Source: Phoronis australis
Taxonomy: Eukaryota > Phoronida > Phoronidae
Direction: 5' to 3'
Length of the DNA: 64,000 bases
Assembly: GCA_002633005.1 (NCBI GenBank)
Contig: NMRA01000242.1
Span: forward strand, 66,322 to 130,321
In this document: positions 54,690 through 64,000 of the stretch, piece after piece
Numbering within the stretch: the first letter of the stretch is position 1
How the letters are laid out: each line of letters begins with the position of its first letter
The notes under the pieces: generated by a model
Databases searched by the model: none
Seen by the model: the letters and a program-made list of their open reading frames with translations, nothing else
Told to the model about the DNA's origin: nothing
Program-made: the position numbers and the translations under genes

Positions 54690-55440
54690 TGGCCTTTTTT
54701 CTGTGTGGTTTTATGTTCTTTCAAAAGGCGGCAGCATATGACGTCCATAGGAGTCATTATAAAATGGCTGCCGAAAAGCAATGCACAGTTGAACAACTCA
54801 GCATTAGTAAAAGAAAACGTTTCAATCAACGAATACTATACATTTGTGAGAGTTAAATCAAATCCTATTCAGAGCATATTGAAGTGGAATAATTGGGTGA
54901 GTACGACAACAAGCCAGGCCTTTATCCAGGATTTTGAAAATAGGGTGTCCAAAATGGGGTTCTCAATATTCCAGGGCGTCCATGATTCCGACGCGTAACC
55001 CTCCACCCCCATCAATACCCCCCAAAACACAGATTTTTTTACAAAAAAATGCATAGATCAAGGTTTTTACATCTAAGTTTATAAAACAGCCTTCTATGGT
55101 GAGCATTTTTACTAAAAAACTGTGTAGACCAAGATTTACAATGCTGTCAATCAAGTGTCAAAATAGCAACAATATATATATATACTTTGTATATACATTG
55201 TATATTTGTTCCTGCTTTGAAAAAAGAGCCCCCACTGTGAGCCTTCAGAGGCTTCCTAGTATTCATTACAATGTGTGAGTCCAAACTTGAAAGGTTCCTA
55301 TTGACAGTGGGTGTCCAAATGATACATTGGGCATCCTTGCCAGGGAGCTCAGGTTAGTGCTAAGGGCGTCCATTTGGAGGCCCAGGACATACACTGCATG
55401 AAGGCCTGCAACAAGCCAGTTTTATGCTTAGGCGGACGAC
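54690..55440. repeat. promoter-like duplicate P1
   Basis: 54690-54914 plus 55409-55440 match 57981-58240 directly (cttggccttttttctgtgtg, aaatggctgccgaaaagcaa, gaagtggaataattgggtga). The hAT element splits this copy. Confidence 0.8.
54915..55408. mobile_element. 494-bp hAT-type MITE with 8-bp target duplication
   Basis: Ends caggcctttatccag and ctgcatgaaggcctg form an inverted repeat with cag at both tips, as in hAT elements. The exact 8-bp direct repeat caacaagc flanks it (54907-54914, 55409-55416). The paralogous segment near 58,210 has a single acaacaagccgg and no element. No transposase ORF. Confidence 0.88.
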
Positions 55441-55456
55441 CATTGGGTACCCGAGT

Positions 55457-55654
55457 ATACTCCAGTTATCAAACTTGTTCTTCGAGCAGCCCTCGTTCAG
55501 TTCCCAAAATCAGTAACTCACCATTTTTAACAATGCACGCGGCAGGTAGTATGATGTCATATCCCCTGGTGTGCGCAGAGTGAAAATGGCAAATTACCGA
55601 TTTTGGAAACTGAACGAGCGACTACTCAAAGAAAAAGTTTGATAACGGGAGTAT
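55457..55654. mobile_element. fold-back element with about 70-bp arms
   Basis: 55457-55527 (atactccagttatcaaactt...) is the imperfect reverse complement of 55582-55654 (...gtttgataacgggagtat), with about 55 bp between. No ORF of note. Confidence 0.75.
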
Positions 55655-55699
55655 TTCTTAGCCTTGGAAGGTATTAAGTGCATCAACGGTCTCCTAAGG

Positions 55700-57391
55700 T
55701 TAAGAGTCCCTTAGCCTTGGTGTAAAGCTGTATATAAATATACAGCTTTGCACCGATGTGGGTAAAAAAGTGGTAAGATAAAATCTGACACGAAATTAAT
55801 GTCATTAAAAACTACAGTCTTCCTTGAGTAAACTAAATTATTTAACTGTGTTGGAAAAATGGCGTTCTACCGTTATCCTGCTGCTAAAGTTATGGAGTGA
55901 TCTTTAGCGATGGCTTTCGGTGCCATGAAATATTGCGTCACCTATTGGCCAGTTTCTTTTTTCGCCAATTCTTCAATCAACTGTTTTCTTTCACGAGGTT
56001 GCGTACACATCACAACAAATTATCGAAACTGGTTTCACTTCATTATGAGTTTTTAAAATTTTGATTCCGAAAAAAGAATTTCAGAAGAAATTTTACTGCT
56101 GCCAAGCTATCATCATCTCCCGAGAGATGTCGCAAAAATTTAGGAAAAGGCACGTGCATGTGACACGAGCGTACTGTTTTCAAAACGATGACATACTTTT
56201 CATTGTTAGAACAGGCGGAGAGTTATGCAAGAAAATTACATTTATTGCATTGTTCTTCACTTAAACGGCTATAATGGGCAAGGTGAGTGTCAGTTGATTC
56301 CTAGATTTTGCATGCACCCCGTCCGGTCTTTAGCTTTACATGTTAATACAAGTTTCACGGCGAGGTGACAGGCAGAACTACCCTGGCTGTGTGCAATTTC
56401 GGTGTCTACGGAAGAAATACACGCAGTGGTACAGTCAAGTGACCTAATTATCGGACGTTTTGGCACATTTTGCATTATATTTAATTGAAAATACTACGGA
56501 TTGTTGTAAATTCTTTTCTGAAATAAAGACTTACCTTCACGGATTTGTTCTGTTACTATATCTTGTCACTGAAAGCCACATTTATGTTCCGACTGATCTT
56601 TAAAAAACACAACAAGCAAACCTTCGGAGAACCTAAATATCGGACACCATGTTTCCCCATACGCCACACCGCGGAAAACTGACTAACCACGTAATGGCCG
56701 CGGGCACCTTGTAGCCAAATGTCAGCTTCAGTGTTTTTGACTTATATGCTGCTAGAACACAGGTCCATTCGCAACAAAATTATTCATACAATGAAATCTG
56801 ATGACGGCGCCAAGTCGTTTCGATGACTTAGTGCAGACGACTAAAGCACGTGCAAACTCACTGCAGTTTTTAGTATCACTTTGGCATCTTGATATGACAC
56901 CCGCACGTGTGCGGTCGGGGTTTGACTTGAGTTTAAAAACAAATGAAAAAATGAAACAGTGACATATTGTTAGTTCAGTGAGATGGTTTCATTGTGGAAA
57001 AAGATTTTATTTTCAACTTTTATAACCGATTTATGCGATCGTCCATTTTAGGCCGACTTGGGGGTCTAAATTGCACCCTCTCTCGGTGAAATCAAAATGA
57101 GGCAACGCTGTAAAAAACGAGACAGTGCCGGACATTGAATGCATTACAACGGAACAAAAATTGGTGTCATTTAATTCTCAGATTATGCTTCAAGTAAGAT
57201 TTTTTGAAATGTCCGATATTTAGGTTCCGTCCGATATTTAGGTTCCGTCCGATAATTAGGTACACTAAGTCAAGTGTACCTTGCTGTATTTTGACGAGTC
57301 TTCATACAGCTAGCTGGCTGGCTAAGAGTCCCTCTACGCGCATCCACAAATACTCAAAAGATTAGGGAAGTTAGCTGAGTCCCCATTTGGG
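55700..57391. repeat. segmental duplication copy B
   Basis: Uninverted counterpart of copy A. It carries an extra 843-bp TIR element at 56433. Shares tacagctagctggctggct with copy A. Confidence 0.75.
56433..57275. mobile_element. 843-bp TIR transposon (non-autonomous)
   Basis: acctaattatcggac near the left end and gtccgataattaggt near the right end are perfect inverted repeats. Subterminal repeats tccgatatttaggttccg occur twice at the right and once inverted near 56,630. Copy A shows the empty site (agtggtacc). The target duplication may be gtac or agtcaagtg; both occur at each side. Confidence 0.8.
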
Positions 57392-57799
57392 CACTAGTTG
57401 GATATAATGGACCCTAACTTATTCCAAATAAATCCATTAAATGTAGGTCTAAATGAATGATTTTGGTATCGTTGCATTCCTCAGACATCTGGCTATTCGT
57501 ACAAATCATTTTCACGACCCTCAATTACTCTAGTCTATAGCTACGCTGTTCCGAACTCGGTCCACTTTAGCCATGCGCATCGTGAAATCGGCAGCCATTT
57601 CAGGGAACTTACTGTATCTAGCGACATCTATCGGCGATTTGCTACAACATGTGCTGTTCCTTTTTCATCAGTCAACGTCATTGGTCGATTTCGTCAATAT
57701 TATTAACGTCAGTCGTTATTAATCATCTGCTCTCGTCATCACCTTCGTCGTCTCTCTCACGATCGTATCTGTCATCGTCATGTTATCGTCGTCCATGTT

Positions 57800-57981
57800 N
57801 NNNNNNNNNNNNNNNNNNNNNNNNNNNNNNNNNNNNNNNNNNNNNNNNNNNNNNNNNNNNNNNNNNNNNNNNNNNNNNNNNNNNNNNNNNNNNNNNNNNN
57901 NNNNNNNNNNNNNNNNNNNNNNNNNNNNNNNNNNNNNNNNNNNNNNNNNNNNNNNNNNNNNNNNNNNNNNNNNNNNNNNNN
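57800..57981. other. assembly gap (N run)
   Basis: About 180 N. It interrupts the NKAP-XRRA1 intergenic region and could conceal a 5' exon of XRRA1. Confidence 0.99.
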
Positions 57982-58240
57982 TTTTCTTGGCCTTTTTCTG
58001 TGTGGTTTTTTGTCCTTTCAAAAGGCGGCAGCACATGACGACCATAGGTGTCATTAAAAAATGGCTGCCGAAAAGCAATGCACAGTTGAACAACTCGGCT
58101 TAAGTAAAAGAAAACGTTTGAATCAACGAATACTATATATTTGTGAGAGCTAAATCAAGTCCTATTCAGATCATAACTTTGAAGTGGAATAATTGGGTGA
58201 GTAAGACAACAAGCCGGTTTTATGCTTAGGCGGACGACTA
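57982..58240 (+). promoter_or_regulatory. promoter-like duplicate P2 with possible non-coding first exon
   Basis: Direct match to P1 without the hAT element. Reading +, aaatggctgccgaaaagc begins a 31-codon frame ending TAA, and gtgagt at 58197 is a strong donor. It may be the non-coding first exon of XRRA1; no transcript evidence is available. Confidence 0.3.
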
Positions 58241-58336
58241 TAGGGTTTCGGAGTGTACCTTGCAAGCGTAGAACAAGATGGATACCTTTGGATGCAGCTG
58301 GAGTCTTTAAATCCTTCCCACTTGAAAAAGCAGATC

Positions 58337-58428
58337 AGAGGGGTGGACCTGTCTATTGGCTCACTTAATAGAGGGGTGGACCTGTCTATGGGCTCACTTA
58401 ACAGAGGGGTGGACCTGTCTATTTTCTC
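58337..58428. repeat. 33-bp array, three copies
   Basis: Unit agaggggtggacctgtctat... repeats about 2.8 times upstream of XRRA1. It keeps a reading frame open (GVDLSIGSLNR), which is a side effect of the 33-bp period. Confidence 0.9.
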
Positions 58429-58982
58429 ACAGATTGACTCATCTTGGATCGGACCATTTTGATTTTTGCCGACCGACTCTACCTTCCATCTCTACTTCTT
58501 GTAGTATTTTGAATGCATGCTTGGGTGTGGTGTGATGATTTTGTGAAAACCCGTGATTGTTACCAGGTTGCTAAATGAAATCTGAGGTCGCATTGACGAC
58601 CTACCAAATTGAACACTGATTGTGAATCATTTTGTTGGATATTGCCAATTGTGCTCTTTTGAAAAGAATCCTGGACGCGTGAGGTCCGTTTTAATTGCAT
58701 ATGCTTGTCTTGTCACCTACCTTCAGTTGGCAAGTTTCTCATTTATGTGATGTGGACATGAAATGTTGTTCAACACTAGTTACAGCAAAATTATGTTCAA
58801 AGGGGTACAATGCCAGCAATGTGAGCAACGAATGGAGGTCTCCATTGTTGCTCACATACAAAATTCAATTAAATTGTGTCTTTCATTGTCTTCAATTTCC
58901 ACAGTCATCAATGTTCAAAAATTAATATTTCCCTCATTTGAAATCCAAATTGTTTCAATAAAATCATGATTTTGTTGTTAAG

Positions 58983-59185
58983 GTGATGGTGCTTGGCTGG
59001 TAGCTCATAGGGCCGAACAGCGCAAACAGTTCAAAGCTGTTTTGTGTGCCAAACCTCTGAGGACGTACTCGAGATTACGTGAAGAGAGAAAGAAAGCAGA
59101 AAGAAAAGCAGCAAAGAAAAGCACTTTGGTGGAAGTAGATGATGAAGGGGAGGATGAGAATCAAACTCTGGATGGCTTTTATCTG
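58983..59185 (+). CDS. XRRA1: XRRA1 exon (first found)
   Basis: Acceptor tgttaag, donor gtaaac. It reads GDGAWLVAHRAEQRKQFKAV... with a Lys/Arg-rich helix (REERKKAERKAAKK) and ends DGFYL. Entered in phase 1, so a coding exon must precede it. Confidence 0.85.
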
Positions 59186-62100
59186 GTAAACTGTTGAACA
59201 ATTATCTGCTTAACTGTTGAACATTTATCTGGTAAACTGTTATGACTCAGAAATCAGAAATACATGATTTGTATTCATCAACTTATTTACTAATGTAATA
59301 TTTACAATGAGGGTATCCCCATTAGATCACACTGCTTTCCATGTAATGGGCTCCCTCAATTATGAATGAATCATGTTCAGTCATATAACATGATTTTATT
59401 AAGATATGCACTTGAGGATCTTAACATGTGTGCATCACATGACACCAATTTTGAAAGGTGATCTTTTACATAATAGGATTATTAGTGCAGTGAGTTCCAA
59501 ATTTTGCTGTCTTATGCAATGAAATGAATAGAGTTGGGTGATTATTTCTGCCCGTAGTTTGTATATTGGCAAAAATGATCATCTTCCTTGAGCATATAGA
59601 CATACATACATACAAACATACATACGTACGAACATACATACGTACAAACATACATACGTACATATGGACATGGCATTAATGTTATTGTTGTTTGGTAAGC
59701 TGCTTTTTAATGTCAGTCATGTTAAGAAAGTTAGCCTTCCTTTGTAGATGAAGCAGTGCTGTGTTGAAGATCCGTCAGACCTGTGCTCAATCAACATTTG
59801 TGGAAAAGGCCTGAGTGAAGTGAAGGAGGAGGATTTTGTCCTCTTTGACAATGTGGCTTATGTCAACGCAGGCGAAAACTTTCTTCCTCTAGGTAGGCAT
59901 TCTGTGTTCTATAGGGAGGGAAATAGTTAAGTTTTCAACATATTTAATACAACTTTCACTATTATGTTTTTAGTGTTCCACTCTTTCTTCTAAGTTCTAC
60001 GCTTGGAGCTACAGTGTGCATCCTGCTTGTTTGTTTTAAAAACAATGTGGATTTATTCATAATTCATTTGTTCTATTTGCAGAGGCATTTCGGGGATTCC
60101 CTCTTTTGAGAGAATTAGAGCTTCCGCTCAACGGTTTGAGGAATATATATTGTGAGCCTGGATGGTTTTCAAATTTAGAGGTACTTCTAAATTTTCTTTC
60201 ATCTTGTTTTAAAAACTGTTCTGAAATTCAGCTGAGAATACATCTTTAGGGATCATAGCAATCTTATCAGTGGGCTTTAATGTGTATGCAGGACTTCAAT
60301 CCATTTCATTCTGAATTCCCCTAGGGAGTTATACCACTCAATTTGACTTCCATCAAATATAAAATAACAGAGATGATATGGGCAAATGAGAGTTTTAAAG
60401 TTGTCTTTATATTTAACGGTGACTTTGTTTGGCGTGCAGATCTGCAGTTCCCATAGCATTTAGATAATTTGTTTTTAAAATGCCACGTCTATACTATTTT
60501 GTCATATCTTTGTCTAGGTCATTATTTATCTTAGAAGTGGACATGAAGAACTGTCATGCTCCACAGTTTGTGCATGACCACCACACATACAGGTGGCTTG
60601 CACAGCTCACTGTAAACCAGCTGTTCACCCCAGACACCCTTGACTAGTCACATGTTCTAAAAAACATACTGGTCAACTGTGTCAAGGCGTTTTTTCATCA
60701 ATAGTCACCTGTTGTAATGTGTAACAACCCAATTAACGTTACCATTGTGGTCCACTCAGGTTACTTGAAGTTCGGTCTTCTGGGACCTTGTGCACATGGT
60801 TTAGTAAATCAAATTAAATTTGTTTTTAGTTGCTGAATTAAAATGTGTTCATTTAGTTTTGAAAAACTTTTGAAAATGAAGTAAACTTGATTTTTGTTTG
60901 TAGATGTTGGACTTGTCATATAATAACCTATCGTTGGATGATATTAACATGCTGGGACTGTTCCCTAGTCTGAGGGTTCTTCATCTTACGGGAAACAACC
61001 TGAAGGCATTACCAGCAGACTTGTCACGGACCACCACAACTGAGAGGTACGTCATAAGGCAGGAATAGTCTGAACTGGAATCAATGTTAAACAATGGTTT
61101 CAGTTCCCATCTTTGATATTTTGAAGGACACGTGTATTATATAAAAACATATTTTTACAGCTTCTCCTAAGAAGTCTACTCAATATCAATATCAATTTTT
61201 CCATTGCTTCTATAAAATTCTGTTTTCAATGTAAAAAGTTGTCTTTACCTGAACATTTGTTTATGCTGTAAACTTGGATTACATTTAACTGTAGTCACAA
61301 AACGATCACAACTATATCCCATACGCATTGAATCCGTCGAGGGAAATACGGCCATGTAATAAAGTTTTCCGTATTCACCTCCCGCACTACTTCAACAGTG
61401 ACCTCTGACATGGAAAGTTCAAAAGGTAGGTCATTGTCGACTTGACGTCGTTAGTCGGTTTGATCACCAAACTTTCGGAAAATAGTTTAAAGTAATACGA
61501 TTATAGCAGTGTAAATAACGATTAACATACAATCAGGTCTGAATCGTAACATCTGGAACAGGACTGTTAATTATATGACAGTTCTGTCTCAGTTTTTATT
61601 TGCTAAATATTTTATCGTCTGCAACTCGGGCGCCAATTCCTTGGTAACTACAATATCAGATATTGTTGTCATTTAACTATTTTCAGGAGATGTTACAAGT
61701 TCAATGAAAAGTTACCCTTGGTTTCATCTCTGTTATCACATTTAAAACTGTTTCCTTTACATGAGAAAACTTGCAACCTAATGCCCAAGTACATACATAT
61801 AGGATGTGATCCTCCATGTGAACAGTCTGAATGAAGTATTTAAAAAATCTGCGGAAAAAATTAAAGAAACTTAGGAATTCAAAGCGTATGGGATAAATAC
61901 AAAACGTACCTTGATTGGCGTACATGAAGTAATATCCCACTCGACATTATTCCGCATATCGATCTTGACTTTTGGTCTCAGTCGATACGCGTAATAATGT
62001 CTGGTGGGATATTACTTCATGTACGCCACTCTCGGTACGTTTTTTGTCAATGAAATCTGTCTATTTGTACATATTTGTAATTACCTCATGTGTGATATGT

Positions 62101-64000
62101 GTCAAACATATTTTGCAGTGGAGAAAAGCTTCAAAAATTTGCAAAGTTGGAAATGTTAATGCTTGATGATAATAGACTGTGTGAGGAGACTGCGTTTGCT
62201 GCGTTGGCAGGACTGAGAAACTTGAAACATCTCAACTTACAGCACAATCAAATCTGTGCTGTGCCACAGCTGAGACTAGTTGACAATCAACATGTTCAAC
62301 AGGAGAGCCCTGTGCTGCCGCGTAAAAAGGGGCGAAAATCAGCATCTGGTCGACGGTCCAGTCGTAACAGCTCTGCAGCGTCAAGACCAGATAAAACAGT
62401 GCCTGAAATAGATGTGTCAAATATTGAACCAGTTGTGGACACAAGACTGCAGCATCTGGACAAGCAGAGTGCTGATGTCACTGGTCTGGCTGATGCACAT
62501 CATGAGTTGGACACAGACCGGAACTTGTTGACGGAGAGAACACGACAGAAGAGGGAGGAGCAAGATGCCCTCATGATGGATAGTGAGTTAAGGGACCGTC
62601 TCACAAATTCATGGTTGTCACCCTATTTTTTCTGCTGGGAACATTAACTAAATACTAATAAAATGAAGTTTTGTTTAGTCAAGTACAATGAAAAGAAATT
62701 AGTTTGTGTGTGTTGGAGCTAGTTTGGATTCCACCTTCCATTATCAAGTGAATTTATTTTTGTGATTTTCATCAGCAGTGAATTGAAAATGCAGTTTTCA
62801 CCTGTCTGGGAAAAATGTGAGTAGTATCTGTGTGTTAGTCTGTCACAGTCACACAGTGCCAGACATTCAAAAAACGTGCAAGACATACAAACAACATTTT
62901 GCTAGACATTGAAAGACATCTTGGGCCAGTTTTACCAGAGATTGTAAACCCTGTCATAGCTAAGATGGTTTCAAGCACATTACAAACACAATGCTACATT
63001 TTTTAAAGATAAAAAAGTATTGCAACTGACCTAAAGAGGCACCAGGTGAGTTTGTTCTATCTGCTCACCTGTTTCCTTCTACGGAACTTGCATAGTTTCC
63101 ATGGAATTCTAACCGTAATGACACCACTACAGGACACTCTTCCCTAACTTTCAGGTTTTCGCTCTCTCCAATTGGAGGACCCTGGTGTCTCACTCATTGA
63201 CAGCACTCGCCCAGCAGGTGATACACTTGAAGAGGAGGCTCCAGATGACCTAGGTGATATAGATGACCCCCTGCCCCCGCCATTTCCTGAACTGAGGTAT
63301 CTGGACCTGTCTCACAACCAGGTGTGTTGAATTACTGATTTACTAAGTGAAAGCAGGTCAAGTACTTTTAAGCTATATTAAAGCATGCAGATGTGTGTGT
63401 GTGTGTATCTTGTTATGTATCTTACACCTATAAAACGATTTCCTATACTTGTTATAAACAGTATGTTTAATTATTAAAGCTTACACGTAGGAGATGTAAA
63501 GTGTCCTCCACACACAGAATTCCCTTAGAACAAGTTAATCCTAAAGTACTGCAACTTACTCCATAACTGATGTGGAGTAACTTGTTCTAGGGTAACTTGC
63601 GCCACTTGTAATCACTTTGTGGCTGCAAAAGTGGGATAGGGTGGAGGTAAGTAAAAGCTACGGTTACATGTACGGAAGGGTTTCTTTTGCTTGCCATACT
63701 CGCATTAGGTCTTTATTGTCACGCACAAAGTAACAACTTCCACCTTACTCTTGTTATCGGATACGTGTGTATGTACGCTTGAAAGTGAGGTATGTTAGAC
63801 TTGTGCAAGTTGTTATAGCTATAATGTAGAGTGCGCTTGTACATTACTGGTGACTTGCAGATCTCATTGGAGGAAGACTTATTGGCTGTAGCAGCTTGGC
63901 CGATGTTGTGTGAGTTGGTCATTCATGACAACCCCTTGACCACACAAAGGAAGGGCGATCCTCCACTTTTGACAAGGTTCCTCAACAAGCGGCTGGGAAT
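58983..64000 (+). CDS. XRRA1: XRRA1 (X-ray radiation resistance-associated protein 1), LRR protein, partial
   Basis: Seven exons (58983-59185, 59748-59892, 60083-60180, 60904-61046, 62119-62582, 63155-63321, 63861 to beyond the window) join in frame to about 453 residues. The order HWLV-like GDGAWLVAHRAEQRK, LDGFYLMKQCCVEDPSDLCS and SINICGKGL follows XRRA1. Leucine-rich repeats then follow: LRELELPLNGL, LEMLDLSYNNLS, LRVLHLTGNNLKALP, LEMLMLDDNRL, LKHLNLQHNQI, LRYLDLSHNQ, LCELVIHDNPL. A charged linker (KKGRKSASGRRSSRN) lies between repeats. The start codon and N-terminus (NCFPAR-like segment in human) were not found upstream and may sit in the gap; the C-terminus is outside. XRRA1 was named for a link to radiation response; its molecular role is uncertain. 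Family call rests on remembered human sequence. Confidence 0.88.
59590..59660. repeat. catacata/cgta tetranucleotide repeat
   Basis: Simple repeat of cata and gtac units in an XRRA1 intron. Confidence 0.9.
59748..59892 (+). CDS. XRRA1: XRRA1 exon
   Basis: Acceptor tttgtag, donor gtaggc. It reads MKQCCVEDPSDLCSINICGK, the most conserved stretch; phase 0 in, 1 out. Confidence 0.92.
60083..60180 (+). CDS. XRRA1: XRRA1 exon, LRR
   Basis: Acceptor tatttgcag, donor gtactt. It reads AFRGFPLLRELELPLNGLRN; phase 1 in, 0 out. Confidence 0.92.
60904..61046 (+). CDS. XRRA1: XRRA1 exon, two LRRs
   Basis: Acceptor gtttgtag, donor gtacgt. It contains MLDLSYNNLSLDD and LRVLHLTGNNLKALP; phase 0 in, 2 out. 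Confidence 0.93.
61310..61895. mobile_element. XRRA1: about 585-bp TIR element in XRRA1 intron
   Basis: atcccatacgcattgaat at the left is mirrored by attcaaagcgtatgggat at the right (inverted, two mismatches). No transposase ORF. TA-rich flanks fit a Tc1/mariner-type MITE but the target site is not certain. Confidence 0.6.
61901..62044. repeat. hairpin with about 62-bp arms
   Basis: 61901-61962 (aaaacgtaccttgattggcg...) and 61982-62044 (...tacgccactctcggtacgtt) are near-perfect reverse complements with a 19-bp loop. It lies 75 bp before the acceptor of the 62119 exon. Confidence 0.85.
62119..62582 (+). CDS. XRRA1: XRRA1 exon, LRRs plus charged linker
   Basis: Acceptor attttgcag, donor gtgagt. 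LRRs LEMLMLDDNRL and LKHLNLQHNQI are followed by a polar linker of about 100 aa. Reading past the donor would add about 20 codons to a stop at 62647, a possible truncated form if retained. Confidence 0.9.
63155..63321 (+). CDS. XRRA1: XRRA1 exon, acidic segment and LRR
   Basis: Acceptor aactttcag, donor gtgtgt. It ends PPPFPELRYLDLSHNQ; phase 1 in, 0 out. Confidence 0.92.
63861..64000 (+). CDS. XRRA1: XRRA1 exon, cut by the window end
   Basis: Acceptor gacttgcag. It reads ISLEEDLLAVAAWPMLCELV and is still open at base 64000. Confidence 0.88.
   Translation, partial: MSLEEDLLAVAAWPMLCELVIHDNPLTTQRKGDPPLLTRFLNKRLG

Noticed and set aside
57649-58103. Long frames across the N run
   Set aside because: Their length comes from unknown bases.
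58062-58154. 31-codon MAAEKQCTVEQL frame as XRRA1 N-terminus
   Set aside because: It ends in a stop before the donor at 58197 and its paralogue at 54764 does the same, so at most it is a leader ORF.

Overview
This is a eukaryotic, most likely marine invertebrate, genomic window. Genes are split into small exons with GT..AG introns of up to 12 kb. There are many minisatellites and short inverted-repeat transposons, and one assembly gap (about 57,800-57,981). The protein content (Wnt11, NKAP, XRRA1) points to a bilaterian animal. A non-vertebrate deuterostome such as a hemichordate or cephalochordate is my best guess, but the sequence does not prove this.

Layout: (1) 2,135-7,833, + strand: six phase-compatible exons of an unrecognised gene. 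An alpha-helical, BAR/F-BAR-like region is followed by a very long acidic, repeat-bearing last exon. Its 5' end is not found. (2) 7,834-16,900: non-coding, with two inverted-repeat (MITE-like) elements. (3) 17,020-32,075, + strand: a complete five-exon wnt11 gene (353 aa, 24 cysteines) with a 12.1-kb first intron. That intron may hold a small nested minus-strand coding relic. (4) 32,076-37,327: non-coding, with two tandem arrays and one unexplained 100-codon open frame. (5) 37,328-51,925, - strand: a complete nine-coding-exon NKAP gene (373 aa). Its introns carry several minisatellites, a repeat family marked by a 'ccactaggggg' motif, and at least three inverted-repeat transposons. (6) 52,100-58,250: a mosaic of duplicated and inverted segments between the divergent NKAP and XRRA1 genes. 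A hAT-type element with a clean 8-bp target duplication and a second TIR element each sit in one copy of a duplicated segment, so the other copy shows the empty site. (7) 58,983-64,000, + strand: seven exons of the leucine-rich-repeat gene XRRA1. The first coding exon is not found and the 3' end lies beyond the window.

The genes do not form a pathway. Wnt11 is a secreted signalling ligand, NKAP a nuclear splicing/transcription cofactor and XRRA1 an LRR protein of poorly known function. Wnt11 and NKAP are convergent; NKAP and XRRA1 are divergent. Close linkage of Wnt11 and XRRA1 echoes their shared location on human 11q13 (recalled), so part of this neighbourhood may be ancestral. The best candidates for new biology are the unrecognised repeat-bearing gene at 2-8 kb and the dated transposon insertions at 54-57 kb.
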